Counted from the stretch's first letter, positions 40,815 through 50,186 are shown. The stretch is DNA of 64,000 nt from Nocardia mikamii NBRC 108933 (GCF_001613505.1 NZ_BDCM01000015.1:62001-126000); one strand, 5' to 3'. The notes: a model not told the origin generated them from the letters alone. Made by a program: numbers and translations.

Positions 40815-40951
40815 CAGACACCTGGTCAGCGGTCCGGTACGCCGATAGCATGGCCCGGATTGTCACGCCGCCGACCCTCCGCTGATCCGTTCCGGGGTGG
40901 TCGACCGGTGCTGTCGTTTACGCAGTAAGAATCGAGCAGGGAGCAAGGGAC

Positions 40952-41995
40952 ATGCCGGAGCTGGCACCCCCCGCGCCGGCATCCACCGCACTGGCCGGTC
41001 GGCACTACCGGATTCGGGACCGCTACGAGGTGGGCAGGGAGAAGATCCGCGAATTCGCGCGGGCCGTGCAGAATCATCACCCCGCCCACCACTTCGAGGC
41101 CGACGCCGCCAAGTTCGGCTGGGATGCCGTCGTGGCGCCGCCGACCTTCGCCTCGGTGCTCGGCATGGCGACCACGCAGGCCCTGCTCGACAGCGTGCTC
41201 AGCGAATACGACCTGTCGCAGATCCTGCAGACCGATCAGGTGTTCCACATCCACCGCCCGATCCTGGCCGGCGACGTGCTGCGCAGCGAGGCGGAGATCG
41301 AATCGATCCGCCACTTGCGCGGGAACGATTTCATCACCGTGAAGGCCACCGTCCTCGATGCCGAGGACACCGTCGTCCAGGTGGGTGTCACCACCATCGT
41401 GGCGCGCCTGGGCGCCGAGGTCGACGCCGATATCGTGCGACTGGTCGACGGTCTGGTCATGCATCGCCGGGAGGGCGGCCCGGCCGCTCCCGAGGTGCTG
41501 ATCCCGATCGGCACCGAGGAGGCCACCCCCGAACCCTCGCGCGCCGACTCGCGCAGGGGCATCACCGTCGACACCCAGCCGAATTTCGACGATCTCGCGG
41601 TCGGTGACCTCTTACCCACGGCGACGATGCGACTCACCCGCGGCGATCTGGTCAACTACGCCGGCGTGGCAGGTGACCCCAACCCGATCCACTTCAGCGA
41701 TCGCGCCGCCGAACTGGCCGGCCTGCCCACCGTGGTCGCGCACGGCATGCTCACCATGGGTCTGGGTGCGCACTATCTGACCTCGTGGCTCGGGGATCCG
41801 GGAGCGATCGAAAGCTACAGTGTGCGCTTCTCCGGATACGTTCCGGTGGAACGTTTTTCGCCGGCCGCGATCGAATTCTCCGCCCGGATCAAGTCCCTGG
41901 ACCCGCAGCGTCGGGTCGCGACGATTCTGCTGAGCGCCACCTCCGCGGGCAAGAAGCTGTTCGGCCGCGCGCTGGCCGAGGTCCAGTTGTCCTGA
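40952..41995 (+). CDS. Fused HadA/HadB-like (3R)-hydroxyacyl-ACP dehydratase
   Basis: A 347-residue double-hotdog protein. The N half (about 15-165) is like HadA/FAS1-type dehydratases: YEVGREKIREFARAVQNHHPAHHFEADAAKFGWDAVVAPPTFA. The C half (about 195-345) is MaoC-like with the hydratase 2 signature, AGDPNPIHFSDRAAELAGLPTVVAHGMLTMGLGAHYLTSW, holding the catalytic Asp and His. In mycobacteria HadA and HadB are separate subunits of the FAS-II dehydratase for mycolic acids; fused versions are known in related mycolate-producing genera. ATG 40952 follows AGGGAGCAAGGG. Confidence 0.88.
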   Translation: MPELAPPAPASTALAGRHYRIRDRYEVGREKIREFARAVQNHHPAHHFEADAAKFGWDAVVAPPTFASVLGMATTQALLDSVLSEYDLSQILQTDQVFHIHRPILAGDVLRSEAEIESIRHLRGNDFITVKATVLDAEDTVVQVGVTTIVARLGAEVDADIVRLVDGLVMHRREGGPAAPEVLIPIGTEEATPEPSRADSRRGITVDTQPNFDDLAVGDLLPTATMRLTRGDLVNYAGVAGDPNPIHFSDRAAELAGLPTVVAHGMLTMGLGAHYLTSWLGDPGAIESYSVRFSGYVPVERFSPAAIEFSARIKSLDPQRRVATILLSATSAGKKLFGRALAEVQLS

Positions 41996-42004
41996 TCCCG
42001 CGCG

Positions 42005-43492
42005 TCAGTCCAGCCGGGCGTGCATCAGGTAGACGTTGTAGTCGCTCCAGGTGCTGATGGTGAAGTAGAGATCCGACGACGTCGACCACGGATGGATGAA
42101 TCCGCCGTAGAGTTCGGGATATTCGGCCGAGACGGGCACCAACGGCGAACTCGGCGACCACACCCCTTGCGGTGCATTCGATTCCCGCACCACGACCGCG
42201 GCCTTGGCGGTGTCGAGATAGCTCATCTGCCAGATACCGCGAACGCCGTCGTAGCGCACCGACAGTTCACCGACCGGTCCGTCGACGATCGGTGTGGCGG
42301 ACGCGGCGCCACCGACCGGGGTCCAGTTTCCGTCGCGCCAGTACTGATAGGCGGAGGTGTCGAGCACCTCATCCTTGGGCACCCGGGCGAGACCGACCGC
42401 GCCGAGCCGCGTATTCGGCGTGCCGAACAGGTAGACGTAGTCGCCCTGCGGAACCATCGCCGACACCTGGAAATTCGCGAGCCCGAAGATGTTGTCCCAG
42501 TGCGCGTGCGGATCCTTGGTCCAGGTCTGCCCGTGATCGTCGGAGTACGCGATGCCGCCGTAGTTGGTGTAGAAGGTGCCGGGCAGGCTGTTCCAGGTCC
42601 GAATCGACATGTAGCTCATGAACTGCCGGGTGCCGTCGGCCGAACCTCGGTGCGGCAGCGCGAAACCCGAGGTCGGGATCGTGGTGATCTCGATATTGTC
42701 CTTCTTGCGACTGGCGAGCACCTCGGCGGCGTGACAACGGTCGTCGGCGACCATGCGGTCGATGATCATGCCCTTGTCCAGGTCGCGATTCGTGCTGAAC
42801 GCGAGCAGATTGCTGCGCCAATCCGCACCCATCCCGCCCGGCGGATGGAAGTCGTGACCGACGGTGTCGCCGAAGGCCGTCGCGATCTCCCCCGGCCCGC
42901 TCTCCCACATGATGCCCAGGTCGGTGCCGGCGACCTGCCAGCGCTTATCGGTGCGGTTCACCGAATTCGCGCCGGTCTCCTTGGCCACCTCGTGAACCCG
43001 GCTCACCTTCGGCGCCGGCCGCGCGGCCACCACCGGACCCGGTTCGGTCGGCGGCGCGGCTCGCGGCGGCGCGGGCGGCTCGGGTTCGGGCGAGGGTCCG
43101 GGCGGCAGCGCGAAATAGAACGGCTGCGGCTTCAGCAGCACCTCCGGCACGCCGAGCCGGTTCAGCAGGCCGGGCGGGGGCGGCGGACCGTCGGTGAGGT
43201 CCGGGCACGGGCTGACGCACGGATCGGCCGGCAGATCCACGCTCGTGCGCTTCGGGTTAGCGGGCGGCGGTGCTTGATCGACGGTCACCACCGGATACGG
43301 AATCGGCACCTCGAGCTTCTTCGGCACCACCGGCTCGTGCACGGGAGCGGGGTCGGTGGCACACGGCCCGGTGCCGGAAACCGTTGCCGCCGTACCTGTC
43401 CCGGGTTCGGCCACGGCAGGCCCGGGCATCCCTACCAGCAGTCCGGCGCCCAGCAGCACCACTGCGACCGAAGCCGGTACGCGCACACGCAT
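42005..43492 (-). CDS. Secreted DUF4185-like protein with Pro-rich N region
   Basis: A 495-residue exported protein. Signal peptide: RVPASVAVVLLGAGLLVGMPGPAVAEP (cut after AVA). Residues 30-165 are Pro-rich with four Cys. The domain from about 175 to the end (KRWQVAGTDLGIMWESGPGEIATAFGDTVG, NYGGIAYSDDHGQTWTKDPHAHW, LYFTISTWSDYNVYLMHARL) resembles DUF4185, a five-bladed propeller fold with sialidase-like Asp-box features (SDDHGQTW). Its ligand is unknown. ATG 43492 has GAGGGG upstream. It converges on the dehydratase gene. Confidence 0.85.
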   Translation of the reverse strand: MRVRVPASVAVVLLGAGLLVGMPGPAVAEPGTGTAATVSGTGPCATDPAPVHEPVVPKKLEVPIPYPVVTVDQAPPPANPKRTSVDLPADPCVSPCPDLTDGPPPPPGLLNRLGVPEVLLKPQPFYFALPPGPSPEPEPPAPPRAAPPTEPGPVVAARPAPKVSRVHEVAKETGANSVNRTDKRWQVAGTDLGIMWESGPGEIATAFGDTVGHDFHPPGGMGADWRSNLLAFSTNRDLDKGMIIDRMVADDRCHAAEVLASRKKDNIEITTIPTSGFALPHRGSADGTRQFMSYMSIRTWNSLPGTFYTNYGGIAYSDDHGQTWTKDPHAHWDNIFGLANFQVSAMVPQGDYVYLFGTPNTRLGAVGLARVPKDEVLDTSAYQYWRDGNWTPVGGAASATPIVDGPVGELSVRYDGVRGIWQMSYLDTAKAAVVVRESNAPQGVWSPSSPLVPVSAEYPELYGGFIHPWSTSSDLYFTISTWSDYNVYLMHARLD

Positions 43493-43625
43493 CCGCAACC
43501 CCTCGCCGACCGAACGATTTCCCCTACCCGCGACCTCACTGCGCGGACAGCACCCGCGCCGACCCTACCCGGGCGATGCCCCGCCACGGCGGTAATCGCG
43601 CACCGGCGGGTGTGTTCGATGTGGC

Positions 43626-44783
43626 CTATTCGGTTTCGGCCTCGAAACTCAGCACCGTCGAACCGATCCGGATGAGTTCCCCGCCGAACAGCATGGTGCC
43701 GCCGTCGACGACCTCGTCGTCGACGTAGATGCCGTTGGCAGAGGCCAGATCCTTGATCAGCATCCCGGCCCGGCTGGGCAGGACGTGCGCGTGATAGCGG
43801 CTGACCTTCGGATCATCGAGGATCAGATCGTTGTCGGTCATGCGGCCGATCTTCAAGCCGCCCTTGGCGATCGGCACCACCCGGCCGTCCGCCAGCCGCA
43901 GCCGTCCGGCGCGGGCGCTGCGCGGAGTTTCGGTGACGGTTTCGGTCATCGCCTTGGCCATCCGCTCGACCTGGGCGATGGCCATCGTGTTGAGCGGTTC
44001 CTGCCGCAGCACGCGCTTCTCCAGTTCGGCCAGCGCCGGGCCAGGGTCGATGCCGAGTTCGTCGGCGAGTACCGCACGCACCCGGCGGCAGGCCTCCAGC
44101 GCGTCTGCCTGGCGGCCTGACAGGTACAGCGCGGTGATGAGCTGGACCCACAGCGGTTCCCGCATCGGGTGCTCGTTCGTCATCGCCACCAGTTCGCCGA
44201 CCACCGACGAGGCTCGGCCACAAGCTATTTCGGCATCGATGCGGGCGGAGGCGACGAGCAGGCGCTCCTCGTCCATCGCGGTGGCGAAGGTGTCGGCGAA
44301 GCGGGTACCCGACAGATCGTCGAGGGCTTTGCCGCTCCACTGTTCCAGTGCCGCACCGTACAACCGCGACGCGCCCTCGTGGTCGCCCGCCGCGGCGGCC
44401 TCGATCGCGGCCCTGTGAGCGGCCTCGAATCGGCCCAGATCGCACTCGTCGTCGGTGATTTCGAGCCGATAGCCGGAGGATTCGGTGCGCAGCACCGCGG
44501 CCGAGTCGACTCCCGAATTGCGCAGCGCCTTACGAATATTGGAGACGAACACCTGCAGGCTCGCCTGATAGGAGTCCGGCGGTTCCTCGTTCCAGACGAT
44601 ATCGGCCAGCGCCTGCGACGAGACCGCACGCCGCCGGTTGACCGCCAGGGCGGCCAGCAGCGCCCGCGGTTTGGGTCCGCCCACCGCAACGGCGGCGCCG
44701 CCGACCGAGAGTTGTACGGGACCGAGTACGCGGACGTCGAGCCCGATGGGCGGAACAGGTTGGGGGCCGGTCGGATCGCTCAC
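43626..44783 (-). CDS. embR: EmbR-like SARP/OmpR-type regulator with FHA domain
   Basis: A 385-residue regulator. N-terminal winged helix (about 15-105: DVRVLGPVQLSVGGAAVAVGGPKPRALLAALAVN, QALADIVW, LQVFVSNIRKAL), bacterial activator (BTAD) domain (about 110-265), and C-terminal FHA domain (about 290-380: IGRMTDNDLILDDPKVSRYHAHV and the Ser/Asn loop DLASANGIYVDD). FHA recognises phosphothreonine, so activity is likely set by a Ser/Thr kinase; mycobacterial EmbR activates arabinosyltransferases. GTG 44783 is preferred for GAGGAA 8 nt upstream over the ATG at 44828. Whether this is the true orthologue is not certain. Confidence 0.85.
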   Translation of the reverse strand: MSDPTGPQPVPPIGLDVRVLGPVQLSVGGAAVAVGGPKPRALLAALAVNRRRAVSSQALADIVWNEEPPDSYQASLQVFVSNIRKALRNSGVDSAAVLRTESSGYRLEITDDECDLGRFEAAHRAAIEAAAAGDHEGASRLYGAALEQWSGKALDDLSGTRFADTFATAMDEERLLVASARIDAEIACGRASSVVGELVAMTNEHPMREPLWVQLITALYLSGRQADALEACRRVRAVLADELGIDPGPALAELEKRVLRQEPLNTMAIAQVERMAKAMTETVTETPRSARAGRLRLADGRVVPIAKGGLKIGRMTDNDLILDDPKVSRYHAHVLPSRAGMLIKDLASANGIYVDDEVVDGGTMLFGGELIRIGSTVLSFEAETE

Positions 44784-44898
44784 CGGTCTCGTTCCTCGCG
44801 TCGACCGGATACCCGGCACAGTGCCCATCTGCTCACGGAGATGATCATCCCGTGCCGCTCCGAATGGGACAACCCGTCACCACGGCGGCCGCGAATGC

Positions 44899-44933
44899 CG
44901 AGGGTGCGCCGCCCACCGGGCGACGCACCCTCG
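44899..44933 (-). terminator. Two-tier hairpin terminator after fba
   Basis: Outer arms CGAGGGTGCG (44899-44908) and CGCACCCTCG (44924-44933), inner arms CGCCC and GGGCG with loop ACC. It stands 17 nt past the fba stop. Confidence 0.8.
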
Positions 44934-44950
44934 TTCCGCTTCCGGAACTA

Positions 44951-45988
44951 CTACTTCGCGCTGACCGACTTACCGGCCGAACGCAGGTCGTTGCAGGCTT
45001 CGATGACCCGCTCGGCCATCGAGGTCTCGGCCTTCTTCAGGTAGCTGCGCGGGTCGTAGGTCTTCTTGTTGCCGACCTCACCGTCGATCTTCAGCACACC
45101 GTCGTAGTTGGTGAACATGTGCGCGGCGATCGGACGGGTGAAGGCGTACTGGGTGTCGGTGTCGACGTTCATCTTCACCACGCCGTACTTCAGCGAGTCG
45201 TCGATTTCGGACTTCAGCGAACCCGAGCCGCCGTGGAAGACGAAGTCGAACGGCTTGGCGCCGTCGCCCAGGCCGAGCTTGGCCGCGGCCACACGCTGCC
45301 CCTCGGCCAGCACCTCGGGCTTGAGCACCACGTTGCCCGGCTTGTAGACGCCGTGCACATTGCCGAAGGTGGCGGCGAGCAGGTACTTGCCGTTCTCACC
45401 GGCGCCCAGGGCGTCGATGGTCTTGGCGAAGTCCTCGGACGAGGTGTAGAGCTTCTCGTTGATCTCGGCCTCGACGCCGTCCTCTTCGCCGCCGACCACG
45501 CCGATCTCGACCTCGAGAATGATGTTCGCCGCGGCCGACTGCTTCAGCAGTTCCTTGGCGATCTCGAGGTTCTCGTCGATCGGGATGGCCGAGCCGTCCC
45601 ACATGTGGGACTGGAACAGCGGGTTCTGCCCGGCCTTGACCCGCTCCTGCGAGATGGCCAGCAGCGGACGGACGAATCCGTCCAGCTTGTCCTTGGGGCA
45701 GTGATCGGTGTGCAGCGCGATCGTCACGTCGTACTTGGCTGCCACCACATGAGCGAACTCCGCCAGCGCGACCGCACCGGTGACCATGTCCTTCACACCC
45801 TGGCCGGAACCGAATTCGGCGCCGCCGGTGGAGAACTGGATGATGCCGTCACTGCCGGCCTCGGCGAACCCGCGGATGGCCGCGTTGATGGTCTCCGAGG
45901 AGGTGCAGTTGATCGCGGGGAAGGCGAAGGAGTTCTCTTTGGCCCGACCGAGCATCTCGGCGTAGACCTCCGGAGTCGCGATGGGCAC
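44951..45988 (-). CDS. fba: Class II fructose-bisphosphate aldolase
   Basis: A zinc-dependent aldolase of glycolysis and gluconeogenesis, 345 residues. Blocks seen are FAFPAINCTSSETINAAIRGFAEAGSDGIIQFSTGGAEF, ALHTDHCPKDKLDGFVRPLL (zinc His and catalytic Asp), SHMWDGSAIPIDENLEIAKELL, LEVEIGVVGGEEDGV, FGNVHGVYKPGNVVLKPE and FVFHGGSGS. GTG 45988 is preceded by GGAGGTCACTCA. A strong terminator follows. It is divergent from the first DedA gene. Confidence 0.97.
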   Translation of the reverse strand: MPIATPEVYAEMLGRAKENSFAFPAINCTSSETINAAIRGFAEAGSDGIIQFSTGGAEFGSGQGVKDMVTGAVALAEFAHVVAAKYDVTIALHTDHCPKDKLDGFVRPLLAISQERVKAGQNPLFQSHMWDGSAIPIDENLEIAKELLKQSAAANIILEVEIGVVGGEEDGVEAEINEKLYTSSEDFAKTIDALGAGENGKYLLAATFGNVHGVYKPGNVVLKPEVLAEGQRVAAAKLGLGDGAKPFDFVFHGGSGSLKSEIDDSLKYGVVKMNVDTDTQYAFTRPIAAHMFTNYDGVLKIDGEVGNKKTYDPRSYLKKAETSMAERVIEACNDLRSAGKSVSAK

Positions 45989-46218
45989 TGAGTGACCTCC
46001 GTATGTGTGCTGCGAACAACAATCCTGTCAGCCCATACCCTAAGTTCATGGACCGTTGTCGCGAAAGGCGGGCCGGGATCGGGATCGCTTGCGGCGGACT
46101 TGCCGGGCCGGGCGCGCACCCGTGTCGACCGCCGGGAGCGGTCCGAAACTCGGTTGACCGAAATTCGCCAACGCCTGAGAGGTTCCCGTGAGGTTCGGTG
46201 AGATCGCACCGTGACCGG

Positions 46219-46224
46219 TACTGT
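46219..46224 (+). promoter_or_regulatory. -10 hexamer for the first dedA gene
   Basis: TACTGT lies exactly 7 nt before GTG 46232, suggesting a leaderless start there rather than at GTG 46211. Confidence 0.45.
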
Positions 46225-46231
46225 GGGGCCC

Positions 46232-46951
46232 GTGACCACGCTGGCCATCACGAACACCCTCGCCGACGGATTCTCCGTCCACAAGCTGCTCGACCCCATG
46301 TATCTGCTGACCGATACCTGGATGTCGAATGCGGTGCTGCCGGCCATCCTGGTCATCGTCTTCATCGAGACAGGGCTGCTGTTCCCGATCCTGCCGGGCG
46401 ATTCGCTGCTGTTCACCGGTGGCCTGCTCGCGGCGCTCGAACATCCGCCCGTGTCGATCTGGGTGCTCGTGCCGGCGGTGGCGGTGACCGCGATCGCCGG
46501 CGATCAGTGCGCCTACTGGATCGGCCGGGCCATCGGGCCGGCGCTGTTCCACAGGGAGGACGGGCGCTTCTTCAAACAGCGCTACATCACCGAGACGCAC
46601 GCCTTCTTCGAGAAGTACGGTCCGAAGACGATCATCCTGGCGCGATTCGTGCCGATCGTGCGGACCTTCATGCCGGTGCTCGCGGGCGTGTCGAAAATGG
46701 ATTACCGCAAATTCCTCACCTTCGACATCATCGGTGGCATTCTGTGGGCCGGCGGCATCACGGTCCTCGGGTACTTCCTGGGGAACGTCGGGTTCATTCG
46801 CGATCACGTCGAGGCCATCTTCCTGCTGATCGTGTTCGTCTCGATCCTGCCCGCCATCATCTCCGTGGCGAAGAAGCTGCGTAACCACGAGCCGGTGCTC
46901 GAGATCGAGGAGCCCACGATGTCCGTACCGACGAACGAACCCACGCACTGA
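46232..46951 (+). CDS. DedA family membrane protein (first copy)
   Basis: A 239-residue DedA/SNARE-associated family protein, a group linked to lipid-carrier flipping and membrane potential. The core is FIETGLLFPILPGDSLLFTGGLLA, AIAGDQCAYWIGRAIG, then ARFVPIVRTFMPVLAGVSKMDYRKFLTFDIIGGILWAGG (the conserved F/RF..VR....G..G.M). The start at 46232 is inferred from the -10 hexamer; GTG 46211 would add seven residues. The second DedA gene starts 5 nt after its stop. Confidence 0.92.
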   Translation: MTTLAITNTLADGFSVHKLLDPMYLLTDTWMSNAVLPAILVIVFIETGLLFPILPGDSLLFTGGLLAALEHPPVSIWVLVPAVAVTAIAGDQCAYWIGRAIGPALFHREDGRFFKQRYITETHAFFEKYGPKTIILARFVPIVRTFMPVLAGVSKMDYRKFLTFDIIGGILWAGGITVLGYFLGNVGFIRDHVEAIFLLIVFVSILPAIISVAKKLRNHEPVLEIEEPTMSVPTNEPTH

Positions 46952-46956
46952 CACCA

Positions 46957-47817
46957 TTGCCTGCTACGCCGTTACCCCTTGCACTGGGCGGATTCGATCC
47001 GCTGCAGTCCGCCGGGCCGGCACTCGTCTGGACCGTCGTCCTGGTCTTCGTCTTCCTCGAGTGCGCGGTGATCATCGGCCTGTTCCTGCCCGGCGATTCG
47101 ATGCTGCTGACCGCCGGCATCATCTTCGCCTCCCACGAGACGGGGCATACGCAGGTATGGGCGTTGGTGGTGGCGACCATGCTGGCGGCCATCGCCGGTA
47201 ATCAGGTGGGGTATGTGATCGGCACCCGCACCGGTCATCGCCTGATAGCCCGCAAGAACGGCAAATACGTCAACGCCGAGAATCTGGCCCGGGTATCGGA
47301 TCTGCTGCATCGGCACGGGTTCGCGGCAGTGCTCATCGCGCGCTGGATTCCGTGGGTGCGCACGCTGTGCCCGCTGGTCGCCGGGGCCGCCGGAATGGAC
47401 CATCGCCGCTACACCGTCGCCAGTTCGATCGGCGCGGTGATCTGGGCGCCGATTCTGCTGCTGCTCGGCTACTACACCGGCGGATACCTGAACAAGGTGT
47501 CCTGGCTGATGCCGACCGTGAGCGGCTCGCTGGTCGTGGTGCTGATCATCGGCACGGTCATCGGGCTGCGGCAGTATCGGGCGGAGATGTCGCGGCCGGC
47601 CGAGGACTTCGACGTGGACCTCGAGGACCACGACGGCCAGACCTTCGACTCCCAGGGCTTCGACCGGCAGGCTTTCGATTCGGATGCCCTGGACACGCTG
47701 CCGCTCGAGATTCGGGCCGCCGACTATCCGGACACCGTGCCGCTGCGCACCGTCCGCCCCGAGCGCGCGGCCACCGCGGCGCCCGCGCGCATCGTGTGGA
47801 CCGATCCGCGGCACTGA
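46957..47817 (+). CDS. DedA family membrane protein (second copy)
   Basis: A 286-residue second DedA protein. It has FLECAVIIGLFLPGDSMLLTAGIIF, AIAGNQVGYVIGTRTGHRLI and ARWIPWVRTLCPLVAGAAGMDHRRYTVASSIGAVIWAP. Unlike the first, it ends in an Asp/Gln-rich tail of about 70 residues (DFDVDLEDHDGQTFDSQGFDRQAFDSDALD). The start is TTG 46957, without a ribosome site, so it probably depends on coupling to the first copy. The two may form heteromers; this is a guess. Confidence 0.9.
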   Translation: MPATPLPLALGGFDPLQSAGPALVWTVVLVFVFLECAVIIGLFLPGDSMLLTAGIIFASHETGHTQVWALVVATMLAAIAGNQVGYVIGTRTGHRLIARKNGKYVNAENLARVSDLLHRHGFAAVLIARWIPWVRTLCPLVAGAAGMDHRRYTVASSIGAVIWAPILLLLGYYTGGYLNKVSWLMPTVSGSLVVVLIIGTVIGLRQYRAEMSRPAEDFDVDLEDHDGQTFDSQGFDRQAFDSDALDTLPLEIRAADYPDTVPLRTVRPERAATAAPARIVWTDPRH

Positions 47818-47839
47818 CCGGCCCGGCCGACGAGCGTCG

Positions 47840-49036
47840 TCAGAGTCCGGCGGCCGTCACCGCCTGCGCGGCCTCCATCAACATCCAGCCCGACAGCTGC
47901 ACCGACAGATCTCGTTCCGGTGCCCGCGACGGGGTGACCGAACCACCCGAGGTCGGCCGTCCGGCGCCGGCGGTGCCGGACGGCAGCCGTGCCGGTTCGT
48001 TCCAGTCGTGGCCGAACAGCGGATCGCCCTCGACCTCGAGCCGGCGGTCCCAGGCCGCGCGGGCCGACGCCTTCACGATCGCGGCCGCCGAGCGGCGGGC
48101 CGATCGTTGCGGCATCTCGTCACCGGGCAGCATGATCGCCACCAGCGCGAGATACCGGGCCAGAATCCCGTTGAACAGACCGCCGTCGCCCCCGCCCCCG
48201 CCGGTGACGACATTCCGTTCCGTCATGTGGTCCTCGACCGCGCGGAGCAGCCGCTGCACTCGCTCCAGGTGACGAGCGTCTCCGGTCCGGACGGCCAGTT
48301 CGGTTTCCAGGCCGAGGACCACGCCCTGGCAGTAGCTGAACGTCGGCCGTTCGATCCGGCCCGAGGGCAGGTGGATTCCGTCGAGGATCAATCCCGTTTC
48401 CGGATCGCGCAGCGTGGCATCGATCCAGTCGGCGATCTGCGCGGCGCGCTCGTGATGCCCGAGGCGCGCCAGGGCGATGGCGGCCGGGCCGTTGGCGGGT
48501 GCGTTGAAATAGTCGGCGCCCTTACGCCACGGCACCGCACCGATCTCCGGCTGCCACCCCGCCATGAGCTGCTGCTCCAGCGCGATCAGCGCCCCGCGCA
48601 CCTCGGTGAGGCCCCGCGTGCGTTCGGCGCGCTCCACAGCGAGTGCGAGCCACGCCATATCGTCGTAATAGTTGTTGGTCCAGCCGGTGAGGTTGCGCAG
48701 CCGGAGCGCACGCGCGACGGCGGCGATACGGGCGGTGCGGACCGGAGTGGCCTCTCGGTCGGCGGCATCGACCGCGCAGTCGATCAGATGAGCCTGCCAC
48801 CAGTAGTTCCAGCTGAGAAACAGCCGCTCCCCCCTGGTGGCGGGCCAGCCGACCACGCCCAGTTCGGCGCCCGGCAGCAGCCACAGCCGCCGCAGATGCC
48901 GGGACACGATCGCCGATTCGGCCGCATCGGCCCGCTGTGCCCAGATCTCGGCGCCCGGCTCGGCAGCGGAATCGACTCGTGCGCGCCCCCGCCGCAGATG
49001 CGGACGCGGTTGCACGTCGTCGCTCCGCGAGTTCAT
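47840..49036 (-). CDS. Glycoside hydrolase family 76-like protein
   Basis: A 398-residue (alpha/alpha)6-barrel protein related to endo-alpha-1,6-mannanases. The catalytic Asp-Asp pair of GH76 is in NLTGWTNNYYDDMAWLALA; further blocks are FLSWNYWWQAHLIDCAVDA, KGADYFNAPANGPAAIALAR, DGIHLPSGRIERPTFSYCQGVVLGLE and FNGILARYLALV. It has no signal peptide, so a cytosolic role is likely. ATG 49036 is used; the frame is open further upstream into the next gene. A matching gene follows DedA in M. tuberculosis (Rv0365c). Confidence 0.85.
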   Translation of the reverse strand: MNSRSDDVQPRPHLRRGRARVDSAAEPGAEIWAQRADAAESAIVSRHLRRLWLLPGAELGVVGWPATRGERLFLSWNYWWQAHLIDCAVDAADREATPVRTARIAAVARALRLRNLTGWTNNYYDDMAWLALAVERAERTRGLTEVRGALIALEQQLMAGWQPEIGAVPWRKGADYFNAPANGPAAIALARLGHHERAAQIADWIDATLRDPETGLILDGIHLPSGRIERPTFSYCQGVVLGLETELAVRTGDARHLERVQRLLRAVEDHMTERNVVTGGGGGDGGLFNGILARYLALVAIMLPGDEMPQRSARRSAAAIVKASARAAWDRRLEVEGDPLFGHDWNEPARLPSGTAGAGRPTSGGSVTPSRAPERDLSVQLSGWMLMEAAQAVTAAGL

Positions 49037-49136
49037 GGGTACATCGTGCCAGTCCGAACCCCGATTTCGCGCCCGATTTGTTACGCGATCGACTCGTGTC
49101 CGCGACGTGCCGAGCCGGCCCGGGCGCCGCCGCGCG

Positions 49137-50126
49137 TCAGCCCGGTTCCGCGGCATCGGCCGCGCGATCCAAACGTGCTGCGAGAGCGCGGGATCGGTCG
49201 CGGAACGCGCGCGGCTCCTCGATCACGAAATCGGTGTCGAGGAAGGCGAGATTGAGCACCAGCCATTCGAACGAATCCACCCACGTGGTGACCCGGCAGC
49301 GCTGCGGCCCGCGCGACTCGATATCGCAGTCCTGGAATTTCAGGATGTCGGCGACCGCCGCGGCGGGAGCGGCGACGGTGACGACCGCGCGATGCCGGCC
49401 GGCGGTGAGCTCGCGCCGCAGATAGCCCGCGGCCGACTCGGCCGGTAGCGGTCGCGGCTCGAAAGATGTTCCGGTGGCGGCGATATCGGCGATCCGATCC
49501 AGGCGGAAGGTGCGCCAATCCCCGCGGTCTCGGTCGAAGGCCAGCAGGTACCAGCGCAGATGCTGATACACCTGCCGATACGGTTCGACCCGGCGCCGGG
49601 TGACGACGCCGGTGCGCGTGCGGTAGTCGAAGACGAGCTGTTCGTGGTCGGCGGCGGCCTTGGCCACGAGCGCCAGCACCGTCGCATCAACCGCGGGCGC
49701 CGCCACCGCTGCCGTCTCCACCGTCGCTCGCACCGCGTTCGCCCGGCCCCGCAAGCGCTTCGGCAGCAACTGGTCGATCTTGCCGAAGGCGCGCAGGGCG
49801 GCGGTGCCGATATCCGACTGGCGCTGAGGTTCCGACTGGCGCTGGGGTTCCGACGTCGCCGCGAGCATGCCGAGGGCGACGACCGTGGCGATCGCCTCGT
49901 CGTCGTCGAAGACCAGCGGCGGGAGGATGCGGCCGGCGGTGAGCTGGTAGAAGCCGCCCGGGCCGGGCTGGGTGGTGACCGGATAGCCGTATTCGCGCAG
50001 CCGCTCGACATCGCGGCGGACCGTGCGCGGGCTGGTCTCCAGGCGGGCGGCCAGTTCGGCGCCGGTGTAACGGCGGCCGGTCTGCAGATAGGCGAGCAGA
50101 TCGAGCAGGCGGCGAGTGGCGCTCAT
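49137..50126 (-). CDS. WYL-domain transcriptional regulator (YafY type)
   Basis: A 329-residue regulator with an N-terminal HTH (RRLLDLLAYLQTGRRYTGAELAARLETSPRTVRRDVERLREYGYPV), a WYL domain (about 160-235, with QVYQHLRWYLLAFDRDRGDWRTFRLDRI) and a C-terminal WCX extension. WYL proteins sense nucleic acids or nucleotides in DNA-damage or defence settings. ATG 50126 has GGAGG with a GGAGAC spacer before it. It contains a duplicated EPQRQS segment. The 60-nt divergent gap shared with the UvrA-like gene suggests that this is its target. Confidence 0.92.
   Translation of the reverse strand: MSATRRLLDLLAYLQTGRRYTGAELAARLETSPRTVRRDVERLREYGYPVTTQPGPGGFYQLTAGRILPPLVFDDDEAIATVVALGMLAATSEPQRQSEPQRQSDIGTAALRAFGKIDQLLPKRLRGRANAVRATVETAAVAAPAVDATVLALVAKAAADHEQLVFDYRTRTGVVTRRRVEPYRQVYQHLRWYLLAFDRDRGDWRTFRLDRIADIAATGTSFEPRPLPAESAAGYLRRELTAGRHRAVVTVAAPAAAVADILKFQDCDIESRGPQRCRVTTWVDSFEWLVLNLAFLDTDFVIEEPRAFRDRSRALAARLDRAADAAEPG
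49813..49848 (-). repeat. Two 18-bp tandem repeats in the WYL regulator gene
   Basis: Two nearly identical 18-bp units (49813-49830 and 49831-49848) encode EPQRQS twice, in the linker between the HTH and the WYL domain. Confidence 0.8.
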
Positions 50127-50174
50127 GTCTCCATCCTCCGCGAATTGCGGTCATAAGTTGTCCACATCTGTCCC

Positions 50175-50180
50175 TAGCGT
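50175..50180 (+). promoter_or_regulatory. -10 hexamer for the leaderless UvrA-like gene
   Basis: TAGCGT lies 6 nt before ATG 50187. The promoter for the WYL regulator must overlap in the same 60-nt gap. Confidence 0.45.
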
Positions 50181-50186
50181 CGGGAT

